From an uncultured Caulobacterales bacterium (GTDB lineage Bacteria; Pseudomonadota; Alphaproteobacteria; Caulobacterales; Maricaulaceae), in the NCBI GenBank assembly GCA_938009235.1, contig CALLIK010000001.1, forward strand, positions 1 to 64,000: DNA of 64,000 nucleotides, read 5' to 3'. Position 1 is the first letter of the stretch; each line of letters opens with the position of its first letter. The position numbers were made by a program, and so were the translations under genes. Under the pieces are notes generated by a model, which saw nothing but the letters and a program-made list of their open reading frames with translations, searched no databases and had not been told where the DNA came from. Positions 17,396-26,029 of the stretch are shown one piece after another.

Positions 17396-20335
17396 TTAGA
17401 ATTTATAACGAGCACCTAGAGCATAACGCCCACTTTGCGGATTCATAAAGTACGCATTATTTTCGCTACGGCGATGACCACGACGGTCCGTACCCGTAAT
17501 ATCAATACCTTCAGCAAAAACCGTTAAACCGTCTGTAAATTCATAACTCACATTGGCATCGATTTGCGAATAATCTTCAACATAGAACGGGTTAGTACCA
17601 CTCCCTGATAAGAACTTATCGCGCCAGTTATAAGCGACCCGCGCTTGAAATCCGTTCTTGTCATAAAACCCGACAAGGTTGGCACTGTCACTAACACCTG
17701 TAATGGCTAACTGATTAACTGTGTACGGTTGCGTATCGTCATAAGTTAGTTCTGTATTTGCAATAGTGTAGTTACCAATAACACCAAATCCAGTCTCTCC
17801 AAAAGTATGCTGTATTGCAAATTCCCAACCGTCAAATCCATCAGTTCTGTCACTCACCACTGGCTCTGTGATTTGGAAGTTAAGAAGTGGATCATCTGCT
17901 GAACCAATAATCGCACCGTCAACAACCAACTCTGGATGATTAGCTTCATAATACGCGATGAGTTCCGCCGCTGATGGGCTGCCTCCTAAAGCTGCAATTG
18001 CATTTGTCGCCGTTGTACCTTGTCCAGGATGTGTGAGGCCATAGTAATTGGCATCAAAGATTCCCGAACCAACAAAGTTTTCGATATCTTTCTTAAAGTA
18101 CCCAACGGATACATAGCTATTATCACCGTAATACCATTCAGCAGAGACATCGAAGTTCTTAGATGTAAACGGCTCTAGGGATGGATTACCTGTGCTCCCT
18201 GTTCCGTCCTCTGAGCGGAAGAGTGAATCCAGGCTTAAGCCGCCTTGGATTTGATCATACCGGTGACGGCCAATCGTTTTACTAAATGCACCTCGTAATT
18301 TTAAATCATCTGTAACAGCAACATCAAAATCTACTGACGGCAGGAAGAAGTTATAACTTCCGTCAAAATCAGTTTCTTGAGTTTCACCATCAAAAGTAAG
18401 GAAGAACTCATTCCCACCAGGCCAACTTGTTCCTGTCGGAACAGGAACCGTAGCTGGGGCCGATACATTTGTATGCTCATAACGAGCACCCGCAGTTACG
18501 TTAGCGCTCATATCGCCCATATTGAAGGATGTATTGAACTGGACATAGCCACTCAAAGTTTCTTCTTCAATGTCACGGAAACTTGTTGGCTCAGCTAAGC
18601 AAGTGCCCTCAATAGATGTTCCATTCCAAGGGGAAGAACAAATTCCGAATTGGTCCTCTAGCAGATCCGCCATTTGAGCAAAATCAAAGCGGTATAGCCC
18701 TTGAAGCATGTTAGGGTCATCCGCCCCAGAAACGCCCTCAAATTTGTCAGGCAACGTGACCCACTCAAAAATTTCATCAGGAATATCTTCAGGTCCACCA
18801 AGTTCACCACCCCATGAATCCGTTTGAATAAAACCAGATTCAGTACGCACGTTGTTTTTAACACGTGAAACACCAAAATCGACGCTATCAATGATATCAC
18901 GGTTTACCTGGTAGCTACCCTTAAGCTGCAACTGTTGAACCTCAGATTTCATATAATTATTTGTGAAGGTACTGCCTGAATGCTCTCGTACCGACGCATC
19001 TAAATCACCAATGTCAGACATATTGGTGACATATGAAATAACAGGCAGATCGTTCTCAAAATTGACAGTTTGCTGATCAACAGAGAATACTGTTGTACCA
19101 ATGGACATGGCGGAACCATAAATATTGGTTGGCTTTGACTCTGCACTTGCATCGTTAAAGTCAAACTCAAGGCTCAAATTATCAGAAACATCCCAAGCCA
19201 AGTTTAGGCCAAGTGAGATATTTTCGCTTTTCGACTGGGCAAGTGAGCCACTGTAAGAGAGGTCAGAGTTACCTAAGAATTCTGTATAATAAAGTGGGCC
19301 AGCAACGGGACCATCTGTCCAAGCACTATTCGTTTGACCATGATTAAACCAAACGCCAGCTGAACTTGTGTTTGTTTCAACTTCATTTGAGGAATATGTG
19401 AAGTCACCCGTTGCACGAAGCTTGTCAGTAATATCATACTGTAAGACAACCTGCCCATTTATACGCTCACGTTTAAAGTCAGTAAGCGAATAATCGGCAT
19501 TTTGAGGCACTTCATAGACATCAGTATCACCCGGGCGATTCTCAATGCCATCATTAAAGTTCCAAGAATCAGCAGTAGGCAAAGCCCCCCACTCATTTTC
19601 AAAATCTGAACTACCCAAGTAACCGTCACGCCAACCAACATTTGACTGCGTGACGCCGCCTTCACGTTTCTGATAACTACCAGAAACCGCAACGCCTAAT
19701 TTACCATCAGCAAATTTGTCGACATATATACCTGAAATCTCAGGTGTAACTTTCTTACTGTCAATCTGGCTAGTATCATAAACGGCCTTAACGCCCACGC
19801 TTACAACACGCTCAGACGTTTCAAGTGGCTTAGTTGTTATAATATTGATCGTCGCGCCCGCGCCGCCACTTGCGACACCAACTTTAGATGTCTTGTAGAC
19901 CTCCACAGAAGAAATGGCTTCAGATGCAAGGTTACCGAAATCAAATGAACGACCCGCAAGGTCATTGATTGAAGAGGTAGGCATTACGCGACCATTGAAA
20001 GTCACCAAATTATAGTCAGCCCCCCAACCCCGAACTGTAACTGTGGACCCTTCACCATTTGAACGATCAATTGAAACACCTGGGATACGCTGTAACGATT
20101 CAGCAAGGTTAGTATCTGGGAACTTACCAATATCTTCAGCTGTGATAGCGTCTACAATACCCTTCGCATTCTTCTTAACATCCATTGACGCCTTTAAAGA
20201 TTGACGAATACCGGTTACCACAATCTCATCAACTTCAGCGTCCTGCGCAGAAGCAAGAGTTGCCGTACCCGTCATTGCAATTGCGGACGCACCTAGCATT
20301 AGCTGCCTAATCCAAGATCTTTCTGTAACGTTCAT
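17396..20335 (-). CDS. TonB-dependent outer-membrane receptor, carbohydrate type
   Basis: 979 residues. A signal peptide ends around TATLASA-QDA, a TonB box follows as VDEIVVTGIR (about 35-44), then the plug (for example NLAESLQRIPGVSIDRSNGE) and a long 22-strand-type barrel ending GARYKF with a terminal Phe, the usual barrel insertion signal. The Shine-Dalgarno sequence GGGAGAG precedes the ATG. The length and the IRQSLKASMDVKKNAKGIVD region place it with the large sugar-importing receptors of Caulobacter-like bacteria. It heads the operon with GH16, and its promoter region carries repeated GACAAT/TGACAACT motifs likely used by the LacI regulator upstream. It probably imports beta-glucan oligosaccharides. 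Confidence 0.92.
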   Translation of the reverse strand: MNVTERSWIRQLMLGASAIAMTGTATLASAQDAEVDEIVVTGIRQSLKASMDVKKNAKGIVDAITAEDIGKFPDTNLAESLQRIPGVSIDRSNGEGSTVTVRGWGADYNLVTFNGRVMPTSSINDLAGRSFDFGNLASEAISSVEVYKTSKVGVASGGAGATINIITTKPLETSERVVSVGVKAVYDTSQIDSKKVTPEISGIYVDKFADGKLGVAVSGSYQKREGGVTQSNVGWRDGYLGSSDFENEWGALPTADSWNFNDGIENRPGDTDVYEVPQNADYSLTDFKRERINGQVVLQYDITDKLRATGDFTYSSNEVETNTSSAGVWFNHGQTNSAWTDGPVAGPLYYTEFLGNSDLSYSGSLAQSKSENISLGLNLAWDVSDNLSLEFDFNDASAESKPTNIYGSAMSIGTTVFSVDQQTVNFENDLPVISYVTNMSDIGDLDASVREHSGSTFTNNYMKSEVQQLQLKGSYQVNRDIIDSVDFGVSRVKNNVRTESGFIQTDSWGGELGGPEDIPDEIFEWVTLPDKFEGVSGADDPNMLQGLYRFDFAQMADLLEDQFGICSSPWNGTSIEGTCLAEPTSFRDIEEETLSGYVQFNTSFNMGDMSANVTAGARYEHTNVSAPATVPVPTGTSWPGGNEFFLTFDGETQETDFDGSYNFFLPSVDFDVAVTDDLKLRGAFSKTIGRHRYDQIQGGLSLDSLFRSEDGTGSTGNPSLEPFTSKNFDVSAEWYYGDNSYVSVGYFKKDIENFVGSGIFDANYYGLTHPGQGTTATNAIAALGGSPSAAELIAYYEANHPELVVDGAIIGSADDPLLNFQITEPVVSDRTDGFDGWEFAIQHTFGETGFGVIGNYTIANTELTYDDTQPYTVNQLAITGVSDSANLVGFYDKNGFQARVAYNWRDKFLSGSGTNPFYVEDYSQIDANVSYEFTDGLTVFAEGIDITGTDRRGHRRSENNAYFMNPQSGRYALGARYKF

Positions 20336-20402
20336 TGCTTTCTCTCCCTGGTATTTTTATCTGGAATGCTTGAAGTGCATCCTTGTTAACCTTGGAAATC
20401 GC

Positions 20403-20470
20403 AAAATTGTCTATCGTTGTCAATCAATAGTCTTAATCGGACAATTTTACTGACAACTTTACTGACAACT
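20403..20470. promoter_or_regulatory. Operator/promoter region of the TonB-receptor operon
   Basis: AAAATTGTC at 20403-20411 faces GACAATTTT at 20440-20448. The 13-base TTTACTGACAACT is repeated directly at 20446-20458 and 20458-20470 (period 12). The ATTGTC/GACAAT half-site is the same as in the two palindromes before the GH3 gene, so one regulator, most simply the adjacent LacI protein, may bind both. TTGACA on the minus strand near 20423-20418 could be a -35 box. Confidence 0.6.
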
Positions 20471-20506
20471 GTGACCTAAAACACACACACAGCTGATTTT
20501 AAGGGG

Positions 20507-21523
20507 TTACTTTGTGGGGGCTGGGCCTGACGACCCACGTATGATCAACTCGTGTGGCAAGACATGAGTCGCGAAAACGCCACTTTCTCTCACGGTCAAA
20601 TCACTGCTGAGTCGCACAGCTTCCCTGGCTATTGCCTCAAACGGCTGAGCGATTGTTGTTAGTTCAGGCCAGATAGTTTGAGAGATGGGCGTATTATCAA
20701 AGCCTACCACTGATAACTCCTCCGGCACACTAATTCTTAGGCGGTTTGCGACCATAACAACGGCAGCAGCCATCTCATCATTTGCCGCAAAAATAGCTGT
20801 TGGTCGATCATCTTGTAACAACATAGATTCAGCGCAATCTAATGCATCTTTGAAACTAAATCGGCCCGAAGCTAAAAGAGCGTCATCAGGTTTGCTAATA
20901 CCCGCTTTAGTTAAAGCCTCTTCATAACCTTGGCGACGGAGCAATGTCGCCACATGTGCCATGTCTCCGCTAATATGGCCAATACGGGTGTGGCCAAGGT
21001 CAATAAGGTGCTGCGTCATTTCCATTGCAGCTAATCGATCATCCATAGCGATCGCGCTCGCACCAGAAACAGGCCTGGAAGGTGATATAAGTGAAAACCT
21101 AATGCCTCTTTCGGTCAAAAGCGCATGTAAGTCAGAAGAATCGCACATCGGCGGCACAAGGATAATATTTTGAACTTTCGTTCTATCCAGAAAAGCTTCC
21201 ACTTGCGGGCGCCACTCTGAACTCTTTTCATCAAAAAGCTCCACAGCAAGATAACGCCGCGCATCAGAACACGCTTTTAAAACAGCATGATTTAGACGGG
21301 ACTGGTACCCACTACTCGGATCGCCATAAAGCATGCCAATACTGAGCTGGTCGCCCATGCGCATCTGGCGCGCGATATGGCTCGGCGCATAACTAAGCTC
21401 ACGCATGGCACGTTGAACTTTTTCGCGGGTTTTAGGACTGATGTGCTCATAGTCATTCATCACGCGAGAGACAGTTTTGATTGAAACTCCCGCTTTTTCA
21501 GCCACTTCTGTTATCGTCGCCAC
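20507..21523 (-). CDS. LacI-family transcriptional regulator
   Basis: 338 residues. The N-terminal helix-turn-helix ITEVAEKAGVSIKTVSRVMN (residues 3-22) is followed by the hinge region YAPSHIARQMR, then a periplasmic-binding-like effector domain (GHISGDMAHVATLLRRQGYE, IFAANDEMAAAVVM). This is the standard LacI/GalR layout, acting as a dimer on palindromic operators and released by a sugar. It lies between the receptor operon and the divergent GH3 gene, and shared ATTGTC-type sites are present on both sides, including its own upstream region. It is the probable repressor of the whole beta-glucan locus, with autoregulation. Confidence 0.92.
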   Translation of the reverse strand: MATITEVAEKAGVSIKTVSRVMNDYEHISPKTREKVQRAMRELSYAPSHIARQMRMGDQLSIGMLYGDPSSGYQSRLNHAVLKACSDARRYLAVELFDEKSSEWRPQVEAFLDRTKVQNIILVPPMCDSSDLHALLTERGIRFSLISPSRPVSGASAIAMDDRLAAMEMTQHLIDLGHTRIGHISGDMAHVATLLRRQGYEEALTKAGISKPDDALLASGRFSFKDALDCAESMLLQDDRPTAIFAANDEMAAAVVMVANRLRISVPEELSVVGFDNTPISQTIWPELTTIAQPFEAIAREAVRLSSDLTVRESGVFATHVLPHELIIRGSSGPAPTK

Positions 21524-21623
21524 GCCTATTCTCCATTACCGCCCCAGAAGTACGGCTCACCCTCAATGAATAGAAAGGTTCTCCACAGTTTCCAACGTTC
21601 GATTTCATTAATAATAGATTGAC

Positions 21624-21661
21624 ATTGTCTTGAGCAAGACAATAAATGGACAATAATTGTC
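21624..21661. promoter_or_regulatory. Twin palindromic operators before GH3 and LacI
   Basis: ATTGTCTTGAGCAAGACAAT at 21624-21643 is a perfect palindrome with 9-base arms around AG. GACAATAATTGTC at 21649-21661 is a second perfect palindrome around one base. Both are built from ATTGTC/GACAAT and lie in the 166-base gap between the divergent lacI and GH3 starts, the second only 28 bases before the GH3 ATG. This is what a repressor operator pair should look like. Confidence 0.75.
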
Positions 21662-21689
21662 TTAATTCAAAAAATTTGCAAAATACAAG

Positions 21690-24161
21690 ATGGGAACAAT
21701 GAATAAATTTGTCACTTCAACGGCCTTGACCCTAACTCTAGCCTTAACAGCCTGTGTTGAATCACCCCAAAATGATGGGGTCGATATTGATGCAAAAGCG
21801 CTAACTATTTTGGCGCAAATGACCCTAGAGGAAAAAATTGGCCAAGTCATTCAAGCGGACATCGCATCTATAACGCCAGAACAAGCCCGCGAGTACAATC
21901 TTGGTTCTGTTCTCAATGGCGGCAATTCGGCCCCTGGCGGAGGGAAAATTGCTAAGCCAGACGCTTGGATCGCTCTGGCTGATGCCTATTGGATAGCGTC
22001 CACAGACAAAAGTGACGGCGGCGCAGGTATTCCTCTATTGTGGGGTACAGACGCAGTACACGGCCACAACAACTTACAGTCAGCCACAATTTTCCCTCAT
22101 AACATCGGCTTAGGCGCGGCCAACAACCCTTCTCTCATCAATAAAATTGGCGATATTACGGCGCGAGAAATTCGCGCCACAGGTCTAGATTGGACATTCG
22201 CGCCAACACTTGCCGTCGCACAAGACGACAGATGGGGCCGGACTTATGAGAGCTACTCTGAAAATCCTGCGATTGTCGCGAAGTACTCAGAAGCTATGGT
22301 TCAAGGTCTGCAAGGTGACCCAAATTCACAAAATTTTTTAAAAAGTGACAATGTTATTGCAACCGCTAAGCATTTTGTTGCTGATGGCGGCACCCAGTTT
22401 GGCATCGATAAAGGCGACACAATAGGATCCATCGAAGACATTCTCAAAACACATGGCGCGGGCTATCAACCTGCTATTGATGCTGGCGTACAAACGGTCA
22501 TGGCATCTTTCTCCAGCATTAATGGTAAAAAAATGCATGGTTCGAAAGACCTCCTAACTGATGTTCTACGCGGCGATATGGGTTTTGACGGCTTTGTTGT
22601 AGGTGATTGGAATGGTCACGCTGAAGTGCCTGGCTGTACTGCAACTGATTGTCCAAGCGCGCTCGAAGCTGGCATAGACATGTATATGGCCCCTGATTCA
22701 TGGAAAGGCCTCTACGTTTCCCTCCTCGCCCAAGCCAAATCAGGCGAGCTTGCAATGGAAAGTCTTGACCAAGCTGTCGTACGAATTTTACGTGTAAAGT
22801 TGCGCAGTGGTTTATTTGAGGCGGGATTGCCTTCAACGCGATCAGCCTCTGAGCCTCGTACATTAGGCACGCCTGCACATGGTGACATCGCGCAACAAGC
22901 CGTCAGAGAGTCACTCGTCCTTTTGAAGAATGAGAACAACTTATTGCCGCTAAACCCGAACCAAACCGTCCTTGTCACAGGTAGCGGTGCAGATTCCATG
23001 CAACAACAAACAGGTGGTTGGACACTTAATTGGCAAGGTGTCGGCAATAAAAATGATATCTTTGAAACAGGCGAAACTATTTACGCGGGTATCAAATTAG
23101 CTATGGCCCCTCACAGTGGTACGGTGATCTTATCACAAAATGGTACGTATGAAAACAAACCCGACGTCGCAGTCGTCGTGTTCGGTGAGCAGCCATACGC
23201 AGAATTCAAAGGCGATAAGTCTGACGTTATCTATGAGTTTGAAGACGGCAAAAATCTAGCTTTATTAAATCGTCTAAAGGCGCAAAATATTCCGATTGTT
23301 TCAGTTTTCTTGACGGGACGCCCTCTTTGGACAAACGCCCACATTAATGCATCAGATTCCTTTGCTGTGGCGTGGCTCCCTGGAACAGAGGGCGCAGGCG
23401 TAGCAGATGTAATCATTGGTGATGTTGACGGAAACGCACGAAATGACTTTTCGGGACGCCTCTCTTTTTCTTGGCCTGCTAACGGCAGCGGTGAGCCAAT
23501 TGACATAAAGTCAGGTAAAGCGGTTCAGTTCCCTTATGGATATGGCCTGTCATATGACACACCACATAAGCTTGGGGTTTTGAGCGAGACTTCAGGCGTG
23601 ATTACGACTGGAAGCAGTTTTGACGGAACGATCATTGAAAAAGGTGATGCGGCGAAACCCTTTGCTTTTTACCTCGGAGATAGTTCTAATCTCAACACCC
23701 CAGCAGGAGAGTTTATTAGTTCAAGCCTTGGTGGCACCATCACAACGCGCGGCGTAGACTATAAAGCTCAAGAGGATGCCCGTGAAATCACATGGAACGG
23801 TTCAGGTAAGGCGAATGCCTATATCCGAAGCCGCCGGTCTGTTGATATGTCAGGTGATCGCAATAGGGTTCTGTCAATCACATGGCGGATAGACGCGGCC
23901 CCGGAAGGTCCGATGCAACTCTCTATGGGGTGCGGAGATGGATGTGGCGCAGAAATGGATATTACAAATCTTGTTTCAAATCTGCCTAAAGGCCAATGGA
24001 CGGAGACACAAATTCCAATCTCATGTTTCAAAACAGCTGGCCTCGAGACTAGCCATGTCAATCAAGCTCTAAACCTTACAACGAGCTCAAAAGCGCGCGT
24101 AACTTTACATGCTGCAACACTAAAAACAGCATCAAACCCTTTAATTAGCTGCCCAAAATAA
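21690..24161 (+). CDS. GH3 family beta-glucosidase lipoprotein with ExoP-like C-terminal domain
   Basis: 823 residues. A lipoprotein signal ends LALTAC (Cys22 counted from 21690); MNKF at 21699 is an alternative start. The GH3 (beta/alpha)8 domain follows, with KHFVADGG (Lys227-His228) and the nucleophile Asp306 in GFVVGDW. A second alpha/beta domain (VRESLVLLKNENNLLPL) carries the acid/base region. The last about 200 residues form a carbohydrate-binding-like domain as in ExoP-type marine exo-beta-1,3/1,4-glucanases. It should convert imported beta-glucan oligosaccharides to glucose in the periplasm. It is followed 17 bases later by a sugar symporter on the same strand. Confidence 0.92.
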   Translation: MGTMNKFVTSTALTLTLALTACVESPQNDGVDIDAKALTILAQMTLEEKIGQVIQADIASITPEQAREYNLGSVLNGGNSAPGGGKIAKPDAWIALADAYWIASTDKSDGGAGIPLLWGTDAVHGHNNLQSATIFPHNIGLGAANNPSLINKIGDITAREIRATGLDWTFAPTLAVAQDDRWGRTYESYSENPAIVAKYSEAMVQGLQGDPNSQNFLKSDNVIATAKHFVADGGTQFGIDKGDTIGSIEDILKTHGAGYQPAIDAGVQTVMASFSSINGKKMHGSKDLLTDVLRGDMGFDGFVVGDWNGHAEVPGCTATDCPSALEAGIDMYMAPDSWKGLYVSLLAQAKSGELAMESLDQAVVRILRVKLRSGLFEAGLPSTRSASEPRTLGTPAHGDIAQQAVRESLVLLKNENNLLPLNPNQTVLVTGSGADSMQQQTGGWTLNWQGVGNKNDIFETGETIYAGIKLAMAPHSGTVILSQNGTYENKPDVAVVVFGEQPYAEFKGDKSDVIYEFEDGKNLALLNRLKAQNIPIVSVFLTGRPLWTNAHINASDSFAVAWLPGTEGAGVADVIIGDVDGNARNDFSGRLSFSWPANGSGEPIDIKSGKAVQFPYGYGLSYDTPHKLGVLSETSGVITTGSSFDGTIIEKGDAAKPFAFYLGDSSNLNTPAGEFISSSLGGTITTRGVDYKAQEDAREITWNGSGKANAYIRSRRSVDMSGDRNRVLSITWRIDAAPEGPMQLSMGCGDGCGAEMDITNLVSNLPKGQWTETQIPISCFKTAGLETSHVNQALNLTTSSKARVTLHAATLKTASNPLISCPK

Positions 24162-24178
24162 AGCTCTAGGAGACTATT

Positions 24179-25774
24179 ATGTTTTTAAGCACGTTAGATT
24201 TAATCGTCGTCGGACTTTATGCCGTTATATTATTTGGTATTGCCCAATGGGTATCCCGCGAACCTGTGGGGACCGTCAAAAGCACGGAGGATTACTTCCT
24301 TGCTGGTAAGTCCCTTCCATGGTGGGCTATTGGCGCCTCTCTCGTTGCAGCGAACATTTCAGCAGAACAGATCATTGGTATGTCAGGAGATGGCTATAAA
24401 ATTGGCCTCGCGATTGCAGCCTATGAATGGCAAGCCGCGATTGTTCTTATTATTGTTGCTAAGTACCTACTGCCGATCTTCCTAAAACGTGAAATATACA
24501 CAATGCCGCAGTTCCTAGAAACGCGCTACGGCGAAGGTGTAAAAACAACGATGTCGATTTTCTGGATCGCGCTTTATACTATCGTCAACTTAACCGCCGT
24601 CATGTGGTTGGGTTCCCTCGCCGTAAACACTTTGACAGGCGCGTCTCTTTTCTGGGGCATGGTAGGGCTAGCCACCTTTGCTTTGGCTTATTCCATGTAC
24701 GGCGGCCTTAAAGCCGTTGCCCTCACTGATATCCTACAAGTCGTCATCCTCGTCATAGGTGGCTTTGTCATTGCGTGGCTAACTATGGGCATGATTGGCG
24801 GCGAAAACGGCGTTTTAGGCGGTTTTAAACGCCTCTACACTGAGCTTCCGGGTAAATTTGATATGATACTCGACAAAGATCATGACGCTTATGGAAAGCT
24901 TCCAGGCATCTGGACACTCCTTGGCGGACTATGGGTACTTCATTTCTCATATTGGGGTTTCAATCAATACATAATCCAACGCGCACTTGGTGCTAAGAAC
25001 GCTGAAGAAGCTCAAAAAGGCCTTGTCTTCGCGGCGGCGCTTAAGTTGCTTATGCCTCTGATAATCGTCCTGCCGGGCATTGCGGCGGTTATGCTTGCCG
25101 CCCCTGAAATGGGCCTTATTGACAAGTCTGTCCTCGATACAGCCTCTGACCGCGCCTACCCTGAAGTCATGAAAATCATGCCTAGCGGTCTACGTGGACT
25201 TATTTTTGCAGCTCTTATTGCTGCGATTATATCCTCATTAGCCTCAATGGTGAACTCAATCTCTACGATTTTCACGATGGATATTTACCGGGATAAAATT
25301 GCAAAAAACAAAGACGAGAAACACTATGTCAATGTAGGACGCATCACAGCCATTACAGCCATGGTGATTGCCGTCTTCTTAGCAAAACCATTACTTGGCG
25401 ATATGGAAGGAGCCTTCCAGAAAATTCAAGAATGGACGGGTTTTGTAGCTCCAGGCATTGTTGCTGTGTTCTTGATGGGTATGTTCTATAAGCCCACAAA
25501 TGCAAATGGTGCTTTTGCAATGCTTTTTGCCTCTGTCGCAGTGTCCGCAATCTTCTACTTTGCATTCCCAGAGTTCCCATTCGTAAACCGGATTTGGGTT
25601 ATCTTCCTCGGATGTCTCGTAGTTGGCGCGAGTGTTTCGGCTCTCACGGCTGGCCCTAAAGACGGCCAAGCTGTCATTCTTGGAGACATCAACTTCAAGA
25701 CAACCAAGAGCTTCAACATTTGGACAGTGATAATTGCAATCATCCTAATCGGATTATACGCTATATTCTGGTAA
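24179..25774 (+). CDS. Sodium/sugar symporter (SSS family, SglT-like)
   Basis: 531 residues with about 14 transmembrane segments. STEDYFLAGKSLPWWAIGAS and AANISAEQIIGMSGDGYKIG are signature segments of bacterial Na+/glucose or Na+/galactose symporters. The ATG has AGGAG six bases upstream, and the gene lies 17 bases after GH3, so the two are one operon: glucose freed in the periplasm by GH3 is taken up here. The extracellular loop KFDMILDKDHDAYGKLPG is typical of the vSGLT subgroup. It is not closely similar to the 9804-11342 symporter, so the locus has two uptake routes. Substrate is inferred. Confidence 0.9.
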   Translation: MFLSTLDLIVVGLYAVILFGIAQWVSREPVGTVKSTEDYFLAGKSLPWWAIGASLVAANISAEQIIGMSGDGYKIGLAIAAYEWQAAIVLIIVAKYLLPIFLKREIYTMPQFLETRYGEGVKTTMSIFWIALYTIVNLTAVMWLGSLAVNTLTGASLFWGMVGLATFALAYSMYGGLKAVALTDILQVVILVIGGFVIAWLTMGMIGGENGVLGGFKRLYTELPGKFDMILDKDHDAYGKLPGIWTLLGGLWVLHFSYWGFNQYIIQRALGAKNAEEAQKGLVFAAALKLLMPLIIVLPGIAAVMLAAPEMGLIDKSVLDTASDRAYPEVMKIMPSGLRGLIFAALIAAIISSLASMVNSISTIFTMDIYRDKIAKNKDEKHYVNVGRITAITAMVIAVFLAKPLLGDMEGAFQKIQEWTGFVAPGIVAVFLMGMFYKPTNANGAFAMLFASVAVSAIFYFAFPEFPFVNRIWVIFLGCLVVGASVSALTAGPKDGQAVILGDINFKTTKSFNIWTVIIAIILIGLYAIFW

Positions 25775-26029
25775 GCGTGATTGTGACGGACTGACATTCC
25801 ACTTATTTTGATAGGGGATATTGATGTCACAAAGGCACCCACTATCCTACTTTTAGGGCTTCGCTTAAAACACTGCCTTAAAAGCAAAGACATCAAACCA
25901 CGTCGCGCAGATTTTTGCGCGGCGGTTTCAGTCGAAGATGTCCAGCGCTTCAATAAATGCAAAATCTAGAACGACGCCTAAGGTAACACCATCAATGCCT
26001 TTCGCTATTTGCCCTTTATTAGAATACAT
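25775..26029. other. Intergenic stretch between convergent genes with a hairpin
   Basis: The symporter and tamB point toward each other here. CGCGCA (25903-25908) and TGCGCG (25915-25920) form a GC-rich stem around a T-rich loop, possibly a terminator, though no long U-run follows. A short plus-strand frame could give about 52 residues (including KPRRADFCAAVSVEDVQRFN), but it has no clear start and is not called as a gene. Confidence 0.45.

Noticed and set aside
25803-25969. Plus-strand 52-residue frame after the symporter
   Set aside because: No ribosome site, only a TTG start, and it overlaps the hairpin that may end transcription.
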